The notes under the pieces were generated by a model that was given only the letters and a program-made list of their open reading frames with translations, did not search any database and was not told the DNA's origin. Positions 46,315-59,966 of a stretch of DNA of 62,335 nucleotides are shown here, one piece after another; the stretch's first letter is position 1, and every line of letters starts with the position of its first letter. The position numbers and the translations under genes were made by a program. Where the stretch lies: contig CALXXF010000009.1 of NCBI GenBank assembly GCA_944392615.1, positions 1-62,335 of the forward strand, written 5' to 3'. The stretch is from an uncultured Clostridia bacterium (GTDB lineage: Bacteria > Bacillota > Clostridia > Oscillospirales > CAG-272).

Positions 46315-46902
46315 TTTTCACACATATTTTCAACACAAAAAGTAAGGGTAAAATAAAGATCACACAACAGCAGCCGGCACGACTCAGGTCCTGCTGATGA
46401 AAGTGCATGTAGGCTGGGTAAGCTCTGACAGCCCGCGCCGGAAAAGGTTTATAAATCAGTGCCCAAGCCGGAAGCCGCGCATTGCGGAAACCGGAGGTTA
46501 CATACCCAATCCGGAATCCGGAAGCTGCGCAAGCAAAAAATGTCAGTTACACAAGTGCGATGCGCCGCATCAGATAAAATAAGGTGCGGCAAACAGTACG
46601 CGGCGCATCGCCCGGAGGTAAATGAGTTGATTCAGGATAAAAAGACAACTGGACAAAGAAATAAAATCTGTCCGCGGAAGGCGTCTCATACCCGCCTGCA
46701 CGTCGAATGCCCGGAAAGCGGCTTTTCAGAAATCAGAACTCCGTGCGCAGGGCTGGTTGCACAGAGCGCGCTAAAACCGAGTGCGCACTAAGGGAATCAC
46801 GGCGTAGCGCCGCAAAAAGATGTACTGAGCCGCCAAGGTGCTTCTGATCCTGCGAAAAGGTTTTAAGCCGCTTACCGTCAGTTTATTTTGTCAGTTTGCA
46901 TG
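46315..46902. other. 588-base intergenic stretch upstream of the NodB-like gene
   Basis: No gene is supported. It contains a perfect 12-bp inverted repeat (GCGATGCGCCGC at 46557-46568 and GCGGCGCATCGC at 46600-46611) whose arm overlaps an alternative 6-bp hairpin GCCGCA (46564-46569) with TGCGGC (46585-46590). A short direct repeat with GGAAGC and GCGC occurs at 46469-46530. Confidence 0.55.
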
Positions 46903-51390
<4,488 letters not shown>

Positions 51391-51437
51391 TCATTTTTCG
51401 CTTTTTGCATTCTATTAGTTCTTCATAACAGCATTGA

Positions 51438-51453
51438 AAACAGGAATCTGTTT
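51438..51453. promoter_or_regulatory. Palindrome in the beta-galactosidase/araC divergent region
   Basis: AAACAG-GAAT-CTGTTT. The only clear dyad in the 400-base region 51331-51730, placed about 110 bases upstream of the beta-galactosidase start. Candidate AraC-family operator; such operators are often direct repeats instead, so this is tentative. Confidence 0.35.
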
Positions 51454-51506
51454 AAGCAAAAAGCCAACATTTTTTATGTATTTTTCAACAAAATACAATG
51501 CCGGTA

Positions 51507-51535
51507 TTGCATTATCTGTGGAATTATTATATAAT
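51507..51535 (+). promoter_or_regulatory. Sigma-A promoter of araC
   Basis: TTGCAT (51507-51512), 17-base spacer, TATAAT (51530-51535). Predicted start near 51542, leader about 190 bases. Confidence 0.75.
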
Positions 51536-51730
51536 ACGGTCAGGTTTATAACAATACACAAAGCATTTGAAAAATTGGACTTTTCGCATGAAATAGCCAT
51601 TCAGGAAATCGTATTTGCCGCATTGTATGTGATATGGAATGAGCTTTTTATATATTTTCCGGGGGGCAGTGCCGGATTTTGCCTGTAACCGGCGCTGTTT
51701 AACTGCCCGGAACAAGAGTCGGAGGGGAGC

Positions 51731-52561
51731 ATGCATTCTGTCGCTTATTACAGTGTACTGTGGGACAGGGATAACAACTTTGAAAAAAATGATATTTTTC
51801 TCGGAGTGAACTGCTGCGGGCACGCGGTATACGATTACCGTCCGGTAGCGGCGGCATCGCGCCATGATTATTACCTTTTCTGCCTTGTCAGGGGGGAGGT
51901 AAGCGTGAAAAATCCCGAATCCTTCCTTCTCACGCCGGGCTGCTTCTGCATATTTGAGAAGGACTCTTTTTTTGAATATTCGGCGACTTCAGATAGCGTT
52001 GAATACTACTGGGCGCATTTTACCGGAAGCTGCGCCTCTGAGATAATAAGACGGTGCGGTATCTCCACGAACAAAACCTATTCCTTCGGCGCGGCAGAGG
52101 GACTGTCACACCTTTTCACACGGCTTTTTCTCTCGTTTGCGCGCGCCGACAACTTCCGCGAGCTCGACAGGGGCGCGGACATGCTCGGAATATTGTCCTC
52201 TCTGGGCAAAGCTGCCTGTGCCGACGCCGAAAGCGGAGTCCGCAGATACGAAATCATAGAGCGCTCGGTGGAATACATACACAAGCATATATCTCTCCCG
52301 CTTTCAGTCGCGGAACTCGCAGGCGCAGAATTCATGAGCGAGGGGCGGTACCGTGAGATATTCAGAAAGGCGCTCGGAATGTCTCCTGTAGATTATATAA
52401 TAAGCCTCAGGATAAACACTGCCTGCGGTCTTCTGCGCTCAACGTCAATGCCGGTACACGAGATAGCGGAATCTGTCGGATACAAGGACGCCGCATATTT
52501 CTGCCGCATATTTCTGAAAAGGACCGGCATGTCCCCGTCTGATTACAGGAGCAGTCAGTAG
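51731..52561 (+). CDS. AraC-family transcriptional regulator
   Basis: Probable activator of the adjacent glycan genes. The 276 residues have an N-terminal cupin-like sensor (SRHDYYLFCLVRGEVSV, LTPGCFCIFEKDSFFEY) and two C-terminal helix-turn-helix units: LPLSVAELAGAEFMSEGRY and TSMPVHEIAESVGYKDAAYF, ending with FLKRTGMSPSDYR. The ATG follows GGAGGGG. It diverges from the GH2 beta-galactosidase and is followed by a strong terminator, so it is a single gene. Confidence 0.92.
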   Translation: MHSVAYYSVLWDRDNNFEKNDIFLGVNCCGHAVYDYRPVAAASRHDYYLFCLVRGEVSVKNPESFLLTPGCFCIFEKDSFFEYSATSDSVEYYWAHFTGSCASEIIRRCGISTNKTYSFGAAEGLSHLFTRLFLSFARADNFRELDRGADMLGILSSLGKAACADAESGVRRYEIIERSVEYIHKHISLPLSVAELAGAEFMSEGRYREIFRKALGMSPVDYIISLRINTACGLLRSTSMPVHEIAESVGYKDAAYFCRIFLKRTGMSPSDYRSSQ

Positions 52562-52621
52562 AGCCGGCATTTCCGGAATGCACAACATGTATAACGCGGC
52601 AAAATCCTGACGAATAAACGC

Positions 52622-52662
52622 AAACAGCCAAAAGCAGCCTGAATGGCTGCTTTTGGCTGTTT
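52622..52662 (+). terminator. Long perfect hairpin terminator of araC
   Basis: A perfect 18-bp stem (52622-52639 with 52645-52662) and a 5-base loop. The right arm carries TTTT and TTT. Confidence 0.85.
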
Positions 52663-52721
52663 ATTGCACAAAATCTCCTATTTATGACACGTTTTTTCTG
52701 TATTTTTGGGTGCTTTTCGGC

Positions 52722-52750
52722 TTGAACTTTAGGACGCGGTGATGTATAAT
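52722..52750 (+). promoter_or_regulatory. Sigma-A promoter of the ABC-F gene
   Basis: TTGAAC (52722-52727), 17-base spacer, TATAAT (52745-52750). Predicted start near 52757, leader about 70 bases. Confidence 0.78.
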
Positions 52751-52826
52751 ACGGTTGCTGTAAAGGCGAAGGCAGTAAAGCGCCGCGTCTTGACCGCGCT
52801 TTGATAAAAATGCGGAGGACAGGTCT

Positions 52827-54428
52827 ATGATAAAAACCGTCGATCTTGGTTTGCAATACGGAGGCAGGACGCTTTTCAACCATGCAGACCTTGTCTTTTC
52901 TCCCGGAAACTGCTACGGGATAATAGGGGCAAACGGAGCCGGAAAATCCACTTTTTTAAAGATACTGTCGGGAGAGCTTGAAGCCGACCGCGGAGAGGTG
53001 ATTCGCGATCCCAAGGAGCGTATTTCGGTATTGAAGCAGGACCACTTCATGTATGACGGATACACGGTCATTGATACGGTGCTTCACGGAAACGAGGAGC
53101 TCTGCGACATAATGCGGAAAAAAGAAGAGCTCTATTCCAAACAAAGCATGACCGAAGAAGAGGGGATGCTTCTCTGCGAGCTTGAGGACAGATTTTCCGA
53201 GATGAACGGATGGAGCGCCGAGTCTGATGCAGAGATACTTCTCAACAGTCTCGGAATAACGACCGAATATCACACTGCGCTGATGAATACCCTTTCCGGA
53301 GACATGAAGGTAAAGGTGCTTCTTGCGCAGGCGCTGTTCGGGTCTCCTGATATTCTTCTCATGGATGAGCCCACAAACCACCTTGACCTTGAGACAACAG
53401 ACTGGCTTGAAGAGTTTCTGATGTCGCTTGAAAACAGCACCGTAATAGTCGTATCCCACGACCGCCATTTTCTGAACAAGGTGTGTACCCATATAGTGGA
53501 CGTTGATTTCGGGAAAATAACCACAGTTGTCGGCAATTATGACTTCTGGTACGAATACACTCAGATAAGACAGAGACAGATACGCGAGCAGAACAAGAAG
53601 GCGGAGCAGAAAATAAAAGAGCTGCAGGATTTTATAGCGCGTTTTTCCGCAAACGCCTCAAAATCCAAGCAGGCGACCAGCAGAAAAAAGCTCCTTGACA
53701 ACATCACGCTGGAGGATGAAGGCGTCTCCTCAAGGCGTTTTCCGTTTATAGATTTCAAACCGGACAGGTCGATAGGAAAAGATGTGCTGAGCGTCGAAGG
53801 ACTCTGCAAGAGCGTAGGCGGCAAGAAAATACTTGACAATGTCACCTTTACCGTCCATCCTCATGACAAAATAGCTTTCATAGGCGACGACCCTGTTGCA
53901 AGAACGATGCTGTTCAGGATAATTTGCGGAGAGGAACAGCCGGATGCCGGAAGCATAAAATGGGGTGTGACCACATCGGTATCGTCCTTCCCGTCCGACA
54001 ATTCGGAATTTTTTGACGGCTGCGAAGACAATCTTGTGGAATGGGTCAGGCGATATTCGTCGCTGGTATACGAATCCGATGTGCGGAGCTGGCTGGGGCG
54101 GCTTCTCTTCTCAGGAGACGAAGTATATAAAAAAGCGTCCGTGCTTTCAGGAGGAGAGAAGGTCAGGATGATGCTCTGCAAGATGATGCTTTCAGGAGCA
54201 AATGTACTTGTTCTGGATGAGCCAACCAATCATCTTGACCTTGAATCGATAGCTGCACTCAACGACGGACTTATCCGCTTCCCCGAAGTGCTTCTGTTTA
54301 CCTCACATGACCACCAGTTCGTACAGACCGTTTCAAACCGCATAATCGACGTCACAGCAGGGCGCTTCAACGACATGCAGATAACCTATGACGAATATAT
54401 TGAACGCAAAAAGAAAGGCGATATATAA
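52827..54428 (+). CDS. ABC-F family ATPase with one degenerate ATP site
   Basis: Cytosolic ribosome-associated twin ATPase, 533 residues, no membrane segments. Domain 1: Walker A GANGAGKST (34-42), signature LSGDMK (156-161) instead of LSGGEK, Walker B DEPTNHLD (from 180). A charged linker covers about 245-300. Domain 2: Walker A position GDDPVART (353-360), which lacks the Lys of GxxxxGK(S/T), intact signature LSGGEK (440-445) and Walker B DEPTNHLD (from 464). Length and the 210-290 linker fit the YbiT/YkpA-like group, in which this Walker A is often unusual. It is followed after 66 bases by a permease and has its own promoter. It may regulate translation or protect ribosomes; antibiotic resistance is not indicated. 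Confidence 0.9.
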   Translation: MIKTVDLGLQYGGRTLFNHADLVFSPGNCYGIIGANGAGKSTFLKILSGELEADRGEVIRDPKERISVLKQDHFMYDGYTVIDTVLHGNEELCDIMRKKEELYSKQSMTEEEGMLLCELEDRFSEMNGWSAESDAEILLNSLGITTEYHTALMNTLSGDMKVKVLLAQALFGSPDILLMDEPTNHLDLETTDWLEEFLMSLENSTVIVVSHDRHFLNKVCTHIVDVDFGKITTVVGNYDFWYEYTQIRQRQIREQNKKAEQKIKELQDFIARFSANASKSKQATSRKKLLDNITLEDEGVSSRRFPFIDFKPDRSIGKDVLSVEGLCKSVGGKKILDNVTFTVHPHDKIAFIGDDPVARTMLFRIICGEEQPDAGSIKWGVTTSVSSFPSDNSEFFDGCEDNLVEWVRRYSSLVYESDVRSWLGRLLFSGDEVYKKASVLSGGEKVRMMLCKMMLSGANVLVLDEPTNHLDLESIAALNDGLIRFPEVLLFTSHDHQFVQTVSNRIIDVTAGRFNDMQITYDEYIERKKKGDI

Positions 54429-54494
54429 ACATCTTGCATCTGTTTTGCAAAAATTCTATGATTTCCTTACAAAAAGACATATCGAGGTGACTTT

Positions 54495-55805
54495 GTGACT
54501 TTTCCGCTTGTGGTAGGCTCCGCTACCGGAATTCTTGTTTTTATCTCTGTCATAGCGAAGCCTTTTGTAAATATAGGGAAGATGCGTCTCGGCACATACT
54601 GGATAATTTCGCTTGCCGGCGCTGTACTCATTCTCCTTTCAGGGACTCTACCGGTTGACAGACTGCTTTCTGAGCTCTTTTCTGATTCTGCTGTCAATCC
54701 GGTGAAGATACTCATTTTGTTTTTCAGCATGACTTCGATGTCGGTGTTCTTAGATGAGGTGGGCTTCTTCAGGCATCTTGCCGTTCTCGCCCTCCGCAGG
54801 ACAGGGAAAAGCCAGTATGCCCTGTTTATATCGCTGTATGCCGTTGTGTCCGTGCTGACCGTATTTACATCAAACGACATAATAGTGCTCACGTTCACCC
54901 CGTTCATATGCTTTTTTGCCAAGAATGCCAGAATAAACCCAATGCCTTATCTCATGGCGGAATTTGTGGCTTCAAACACATGGAGCATGTTTCTCATAAT
55001 AGGAAACCCGACAAACATATATTTAGCCACTTCTGCCGGTATAGATTTTCTCCGGTACATGATGCTTATGGCTCTGCCGACACTGGCTGCCGGGATCGTA
55101 TCATTTGTAATACTTCTGCTGATTTTCAGAAAAAGCCTTTCGGAAAAGATGCAGCCGTCGGACACAGAGGACAAAATTGAGGATAAGCCCGCACTGTTCA
55201 TCGGCGTCGTATGTCTGACCTGCTGTACTCTTCTTCTCGCCGTCAGCTCCTATATAGGCTTTGAAATGTACCTTATATGCGCTGTTTTTGCAATCCTTCT
55301 GTTTCTTTCGGCGTCACTCGTCAGCGTGGCGAGAAAGAAGCACCTGACTGCAGAGGAAAACACCTTCAAAAGACTTCCCTATGAGCTGATATTCTTTGTA
55401 ATATCGATGTTTGTCATAGTTCTCGCACTCAATACCAGCGGAGCTACCGAAAAGATCGCTTCTTTTCTCAGCGGCGGAGACACTGTTTTCAAAATCGGTA
55501 TATCTTCCTTCTTTGCATCAAACATAATCAACAATATACCAATGAGCGTTCTCTTCAGCTCGATACTGAAAAGCGGCGCTTTTACCGGCGCGCAGTACTC
55601 TGCCGGGGTGCTGGCTGCCGTAGTCGGCTCTAATATCGGAGCCTACTTCACCCCCGTAGGAGCTCTTGCCGGCATTATGTGGTCATCGGCGCTCAAGCGC
55701 GCAGGCGTTGAATTTTCCTTCCGCAAGTTTGTAATGTACGGGACGTTGATAGCCCTGCCGACGCTTCTCACCGCACTCGCATGTCTTCACATAGTGGCTC
55801 TTTAA
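54495..55805 (+). CDS. ArsB/SLC13-type (ion transporter superfamily) permease
   Basis: Predicted inner-membrane anion or Na+-coupled transporter of 436 residues with about eleven helices. Conserved features are FSMTSMSVFLDEVGFFRHLA, FTSNDIIVLTFTPFICFF, SNTWSMFLIIGNPTNIYLA and the mirror-repeat motif FFASNIINNIPMSVLFS and GSNIGAYFTPVGALAGI; the NPT and inverted SNIGA motifs are typical of the ArsB/NhaD/CitM group. Substrate not predictable (arsenite, dicarboxylate or Na+/H+). Starts with GTG at 54495 after GAGGTG. Shares a promoter or read-through with the ABC-F gene and ends at a strong terminator. Confidence 0.85.
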   Translation: MTFPLVVGSATGILVFISVIAKPFVNIGKMRLGTYWIISLAGAVLILLSGTLPVDRLLSELFSDSAVNPVKILILFFSMTSMSVFLDEVGFFRHLAVLALRRTGKSQYALFISLYAVVSVLTVFTSNDIIVLTFTPFICFFAKNARINPMPYLMAEFVASNTWSMFLIIGNPTNIYLATSAGIDFLRYMMLMALPTLAAGIVSFVILLLIFRKSLSEKMQPSDTEDKIEDKPALFIGVVCLTCCTLLLAVSSYIGFEMYLICAVFAILLFLSASLVSVARKKHLTAEENTFKRLPYELIFFVISMFVIVLALNTSGATEKIASFLSGGDTVFKIGISSFFASNIINNIPMSVLFSSILKSGAFTGAQYSAGVLAAVVGSNIGAYFTPVGALAGIMWSSALKRAGVEFSFRKFVMYGTLIALPTLLTALACLHIVAL

Positions 55806-55890
55806 GGTATACGGTTATAAAATTTCGGCGCATGTAAGGCATATCGGAAAACACTCGTCTGCCTTGTCAGAAAGCCGTGTGTAAAATACA

Positions 55891-55942
55891 AAAATATCCG
55901 GAACGCTGCCTCAAAGCATTGCGTTCCGGATATTTTGATTTT
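55891..55942 (+). terminator. Terminator of the ABC-F/permease unit
   Basis: A perfect 16-bp stem (55891-55906 with 55921-55936), 14-base loop, followed by GATTTTTT. Confidence 0.92.
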
Positions 55943-56102
55943 TTAACCTGGGCTAATCTCACATGCGTTACAGGTACGGCTTTATTGTTTTCCATGCATG
56001 CCGGGTCCTGCCGGCGCAGCTTACACAACTGCGCTACTTTGCCGGCAGAGCTTGCCGGAATTTCAGAAGAAATTGAAGAGGAAAAGGACCCGACATCAAT
56101 AG

Positions 56103-56990
56103 TTATCCGAACTCCCGCTCATGCTCTTTAAAGAAGTCATAGTACACACGAACGCATTCAAGCTCGTTCCATCTGCATGTTCCGACCGGCGCTCTGTCAA
56201 GATCGTAAATGAGCGCACCCCTGAGCGAAAGCAGAAATGGCGAATGGGTGGATATTATGAATTGACATCCGCGGGACTTGACGGCATCTATTATGAAATA
56301 CATAAGCATGAGCTGGTTGGCGGCTGACAAACTGTTCTCCGGCTCGTCAAGAAGACAAAGCGTACTATCGTGTATTGAATCGACAAAATACGCCAAGGCG
56401 CTCTCGCCGTTGGAAGACTCGGTTATGTTCCTGGCAAGCCTCGACGAGATAAATTTCGACTGCGTCTTATTTCTGCTTTTCGCGTCCTTTACCTTCTTCC
56501 ACCTGTTGTAATCGTCTATGCTGCGCAGATTATTGGTCTGCTCTCCGGTACTGTACTTAAGATTCACATATTCAGATATCATTTCCTGCCTTGCATCGTC
56601 TATTCCGTCGTTTATACGCCTTATATCGAGAACCCGGTCAAACACACCGTCACTTGTGACTATAACGCTTTCATCCGGGATTTCTTTTTCAAGCTGATAT
56701 CTGCATAAGCCGACATAATCTCCGAAAAAATCAGACCTGTTGAAAAGCGTCGAGCGGTTCAGCTGCAGCTTTTCCGCAATGATATTCAGAAGCGTGCTTT
56801 TTCCGCTTCCGTTGTTCCCGCAGAATATGGTGATGTCGTCAAAGATGAGCTCCGGAAGCTCCTTGCGGCCGAAAATACCGAAAGGATACTTTGTATCATA
56901 GCATTCCAGAGAATTCTTTGCACATTCAATAATAAGATAATCCTCTTCCGCCTCTCGTGTTGGCAACGAAAAAGTTTGAAGATATACCAT
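56103..56990 (-). CDS. AAA family ATPase (ABC-ATPase/OLD-like fold)
   Basis: A 295-residue cytosolic ATPase with Walker A GNNGSGKSTLLN (about residues 58-69), an ABC-type signature-like segment SSNGESAL, Walker B LCLLDEPENSLS and the H-loop STHSPFLL. The family is often annotated as AAA_21 or OLD-like. No nuclease, reverse transcriptase or toxin domain is fused to it and none is adjacent, so I infer no specific role. ATG at 56990 with GAGG upstream. It is 42 bases downstream of tyrA on the same strand, and may be read with it. Confidence 0.85.
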   Translation of the reverse strand: MVYLQTFSLPTREAEEDYLIIECAKNSLECYDTKYPFGIFGRKELPELIFDDITIFCGNNGSGKSTLLNIIAEKLQLNRSTLFNRSDFFGDYVGLCRYQLEKEIPDESVIVTSDGVFDRVLDIRRINDGIDDARQEMISEYVNLKYSTGEQTNNLRSIDDYNRWKKVKDAKSRNKTQSKFISSRLARNITESSNGESALAYFVDSIHDSTLCLLDEPENSLSAANQLMLMYFIIDAVKSRGCQFIISTHSPFLLSLRGALIYDLDRAPVGTCRWNELECVRVYYDFFKEHEREFG

Positions 56991-57032
56991 ATCAAAACCT
57001 CATAATCTATGATGCCCGGCATATGGGCAGCA

Positions 57033-58127
57033 TTAAATGTCATAAACTATGTATCTGTATTTTCTCAGAAGCCCGACAGCTCTTTCAAGGGCGCCGGCAT
57101 CATAAAACTCTATTCTGAGAACTCCTTCCTCAAATTCCCTGTTGTTTACTATACCTATATTTTTAAGATTGATACCCCCTGCCGCGAGAATCGTGGCAAT
57201 GGCGGCTATTCCCCCCGCCTCGTCCACTATGTCGCAGTAAATGGCGAATTGTCTCTTTATCGGACCGGCAGAGCTGTTAGGCATGGAATTGCGGTAATTT
57301 TTCGATGTTTCAAACATATTGTAAAGCGCCGCCTCGTCGTGTGAATCGAGCATTGCCTTCGCTTTGACCAGCATATCTATATATCCGCCGAGAATTTCGG
57401 AAATATTCTTTCCGTTTTTGACGCATATCTGCTGCCACATAACGGGAGATGAGGAGGCGATCCTCGTAATATCCCTGAAGCCGCCGGCGGCGAGTGCCTT
57501 CATGAGCTGATCGTCAGTATCATTCTGACGGACGTAATTTACAAGCGAAGCGGCAATTATGTGCGGGAGGTGACTTATAGTCCCGGTTATTCTGTCGTGA
57601 ATACGGTAATCAAGAACTATTGGAATCGCCTTGAGTGAGCTTATGAACAAAGAATATTCCTCTACCTTTTCCTGCGCCGCCCTTCCGGAAGGAGTCAGAA
57701 TGTAGTAGGCATTTTCGATAAGATGTGCCTTAGAATTTTCAAAGCCGCTTTTTTCCGACCCCGCCATCGGGTGCCCGCCTATAAAATATTCCTCCAGACC
57801 AAGAGCGGCGACATCCTCGTGTATCTGAGTCTTTACGCTTCCGACATCTGTGAGGATACAGTCAGGTGTGAGGTATTCCTTCAGCTGCGACAGATATGCG
57901 GAATTATATGAAACAGGCGCGCAGAGAAATATGTACGCGCAGTCTTTGAAATTGTCGTCTACAGAAACACAGGCGGTGTGTATAACTCCCTCGCTCAGCG
58001 CAAGCGCAAGAGTCTGTCTGCTTTTGTCGAAGGCAATGACGGTATAATCCGGGTATTGCCTGCGCACAGCTTTGGCAATCGAGCCTCCGATGAGTCCGAG
58101 CCCTATGAAACCTATTTTCTTTGTCAT
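57033..58127 (-). CDS. tyrA: Prephenate dehydrogenase with C-terminal ACT domain
   Basis: NAD(P)-dependent oxidative decarboxylation of prephenate to 4-hydroxyphenylpyruvate, tyrosine branch. The 364 residues show GLGLIGGSIAKAVRRQYPD, the catalytic region GGHPMAGSEKSGFENSKAHL, DRITGTISHLPHIIAASLVN and, from about residue 295, an ACT domain with IAAIATILAAGGINLKNIGI that senses an amino acid, probably tyrosine. The ATG at 58127 has only a weak AAAGGA 14 bases upstream. No other aromatic pathway gene is nearby. Confidence 0.93.
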   Translation of the reverse strand: MTKKIGFIGLGLIGGSIAKAVRRQYPDYTVIAFDKSRQTLALALSEGVIHTACVSVDDNFKDCAYIFLCAPVSYNSAYLSQLKEYLTPDCILTDVGSVKTQIHEDVAALGLEEYFIGGHPMAGSEKSGFENSKAHLIENAYYILTPSGRAAQEKVEEYSLFISSLKAIPIVLDYRIHDRITGTISHLPHIIAASLVNYVRQNDTDDQLMKALAAGGFRDITRIASSSPVMWQQICVKNGKNISEILGGYIDMLVKAKAMLDSHDEAALYNMFETSKNYRNSMPNSSAGPIKRQFAIYCDIVDEAGGIAAIATILAAGGINLKNIGIVNNREFEEGVLRIEFYDAGALERAVGLLRKYRYIVYDI

Positions 58128-58422
58128 GATGAAGTATTGCGTCCTTTCACATCACTAAGGTCAAGCAGATTAATTTTACCACAGCTGCCCGAAAAAGTAA
58201 AGAGCTCTCCTCGCCTTTGCCCCTTCCGCACGTCGCCCGGCAAGGGTTGTCAGAAAGCCGGCAGAACCGTCTTTTCAGCAGCTCGTGCGCCGGCGCATCG
58301 TGCATGCGCTTGCTGACAGAAGACCGAGCAGGAAAAACAGAGAAAGCGATCCGATGCGGCAATGACTTTAATAAGCCCTGTCGTATGTGATCGCTTTTCT
58401 GTACTTTATTAAGATCCCGTAT

Positions 58423-58635
58423 TCAGATGCCGTCTTCAGAACTGCTTTCCGGTCCGTCATCGTTCTTTGAGGCTTCCGAACACTTTTTTCCCCTTCTCTT
58501 TTTTACACACTCGGACAAAAGATATTCGATCTGTCCGTTAACCGACCTGAAATCATCCTGAGCCCAGGCGGCTATTTCATCATACAGACGTGCCGATAAT
58601 CTGAGGGGGATCTGCTTTTTCGTCATATCGCTCAT
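58423..58635 (-). CDS. Small ribbon-helix-helix (Arc-like) DNA-binding protein
   Basis: A 70-residue protein. MTKKQIPLRLSARLYDEIAAWAQDD has the strand-helix-helix profile of Arc/MetJ-type regulators, with the beta-strand residues IPLRL expected to contact DNA, and RSVNGQIEYLLSECVKKR as the second helix. The C-terminal 20 residues are acidic (ASKNDDGPESSSEDG). Its ATG overlaps the SPFH stop by one base (TGATG), so the two are translationally coupled. A symmetric four-hexamer repeat lies in the SPFH promoter at 59648-59679, suggesting autoregulation by this protein. Confidence 0.82.
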   Translation of the reverse strand: MSDMTKKQIPLRLSARLYDEIAAWAQDDFRSVNGQIEYLLSECVKKRRGKKCSEASKNDDGPESSSEDGI

Positions 58636-59627
58636 CAGTAAAGACTTCCGGAGTTGACAACAGGCTGAGCGTCACGGTTACCGCACAGTACCACCAGAAG
58701 ATTGGAGACCATTGCCGCTTTTCTCTCCTCGTCAAGCTCGACAACGTTGTTTGCGCCAAGCCTTTCAAGAGCCATCTCAACCATTCCGACAGCGCCGTCA
58801 ACGATCATCTTGCGCGCATCAATTATCGCCGACGCCTGCTGGCGCTGGAGCATTACCGCCGCTATTTCCGGAGCATACGCAAGATATGTTATCCTTGCTT
58901 CAATTATCTCTATGCCCGCCTCGTTGACTCGCCCCTGTATTTCATTTTTGATTCTCTCAGCAACCACCTCGCTGGAGCCGCGCAGACTTCCCTCGTCCGC
59001 TATACCGTCGCCCGTCGTATCGACGTTGGGTGCGACATCATAGGGATATATCCTCACTATGTTTCTGAGCGCACTGTCGCACTGCAGCGACAGATATTCC
59101 TTGTAGTTGTCCACGGTGAAAACAGCTTTGGCGGTATCCACTACACGCCACATCACGGCTATTCCTATTTCAACCGGATTTCCCAGACAATCGTTTACCT
59201 TCTGTCTGTTGTTATTGAGAGTCATTATTTTGAGAGATATTTTCTTCCCTGCCTGTGCGCCAATCCCGCTTATTTTCGATATATTCGATGACACGTCGCT
59301 CTCCGAGTTTACGTCTCCGCTCTGCTTTAAACGGGTGGTTGCAGCAGGATTGAAGCTGACACAGAATGGATTCACAAAATAAAAGCCCTCTTCGTTTATT
59401 GTCCCTGCGTATTTACCGAAAAGCGTCAGCACCAGAGCTTCCTGCGGCTTGAGTATTTTCAGACCCATGAACGGTATCCAGCCTATCACAAGATATACTG
59501 CTCCGATAATCAGGGTGACATAATTTTTTTGCACTGCGACCAATACTATGGCAGCTATATACAGCGCGCCGAAAAACAATGCCGCGAGCATCCCGTGCTT
59601 TCTGCCGTTCAACACCTTTTCCTGCAT
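58635..59627 (-). CDS. SPFH/Band 7 domain membrane protein
   Basis: 330 residues. Two membrane segments (about 12-36 and 40-56) are followed by an SPFH domain: [69 protein letters not shown] and a long helical region [22 protein letters not shown], then [19 protein letters not shown]. No NfeD or flotillin-type Ala-Glu repeats. The ATG at 59627 follows AGAGGT. Upstream lies a promoter with a palindromic operator. Function unknown; SPFH proteins often scaffold membrane microdomains or protease regulation. Confidence 0.85.
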   Translation of the reverse strand: MQEKVLNGRKHGMLAALFFGALYIAAIVLVAVQKNYVTLIIGAVYLVIGWIPFMGLKILKPQEALVLTLFGKYAGTINEEGFYFVNPFCVSFNPAATTRLKQSGDVNSESDVSSNISKISGIGAQAGKKISLKIMTLNNNRQKVNDCLGNPVEIGIAVMWRVVDTAKAVFTVDNYKEYLSLQCDSALRNIVRIYPYDVAPNVDTTGDGIADEGSLRGSSEVVAERIKNEIQGRVNEAGIEIIEARITYLAYAPEIAAVMLQRQQASAIIDARKMIVDGAVGMVEMALERLGANNVVELDEERKAAMVSNLLVVLCGNRDAQPVVNSGSLY

Positions 59628-59647
59628 GTTTGATACCTCTTTCTGTT

Positions 59648-59679
59648 ATGATACCATAATGATATCATATAAATATCAT
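59648..59679. promoter_or_regulatory. Symmetric four-hexamer operator on the SPFH-RHH promoter
   Basis: ATGATA at 59648-59653 and 59659-59664, and TATCAT at 59663-59668 and 59674-59679. The array is a perfect dyad centred at 59663.5, with 11-base steps between like hexamers (one helical turn). The central four overlap in the palindrome ATGATATCAT. The promoter of 58635-59627 lies in the same bases: minus-strand TTGACA (59682-59687), 17-base spacer, TATCAT (59659-59664). This layout matches the tandem-site binding of ribbon-helix-helix repressors. Confidence 0.75.
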
Positions 59680-59866
59680 TTTGTCAATATGTTTTTTCAT
59701 AAAAAATATAAAAGTCAGAAAAATCAGTTCCTCGCACCTGAGCTCCTGAGCGCGTAAAGAGCACTTTACACACAGCAGGAAGCGGCGTTTTGCTCAAAAT
59801 CAAGATCTAAAATATGGATTTTATCGTTTTAAACGCCTTTTCGGATGCGATATATGAGGATAGCTA

Positions 59867-59894
59867 TTGAAAAATCCTGCAGAAGGTGTATAAT
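59867..59894 (+). promoter_or_regulatory. Sigma-A promoter of the ECF S-coaX pair
   Basis: TTGAAA (59867-59872), 16-base spacer, TATAAT (59889-59894). Predicted start near 59901, leader about 65 bases. The surrounding 59628-59966 contains no other gene. Confidence 0.7.
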
Positions 59895-59966
59895 ATAACC
59901 GGCGGTAACGCCGCAATATTGCACTGTATCCGCATAAGGCGGAACGGCAGCAGGAGGTAATTTAAT

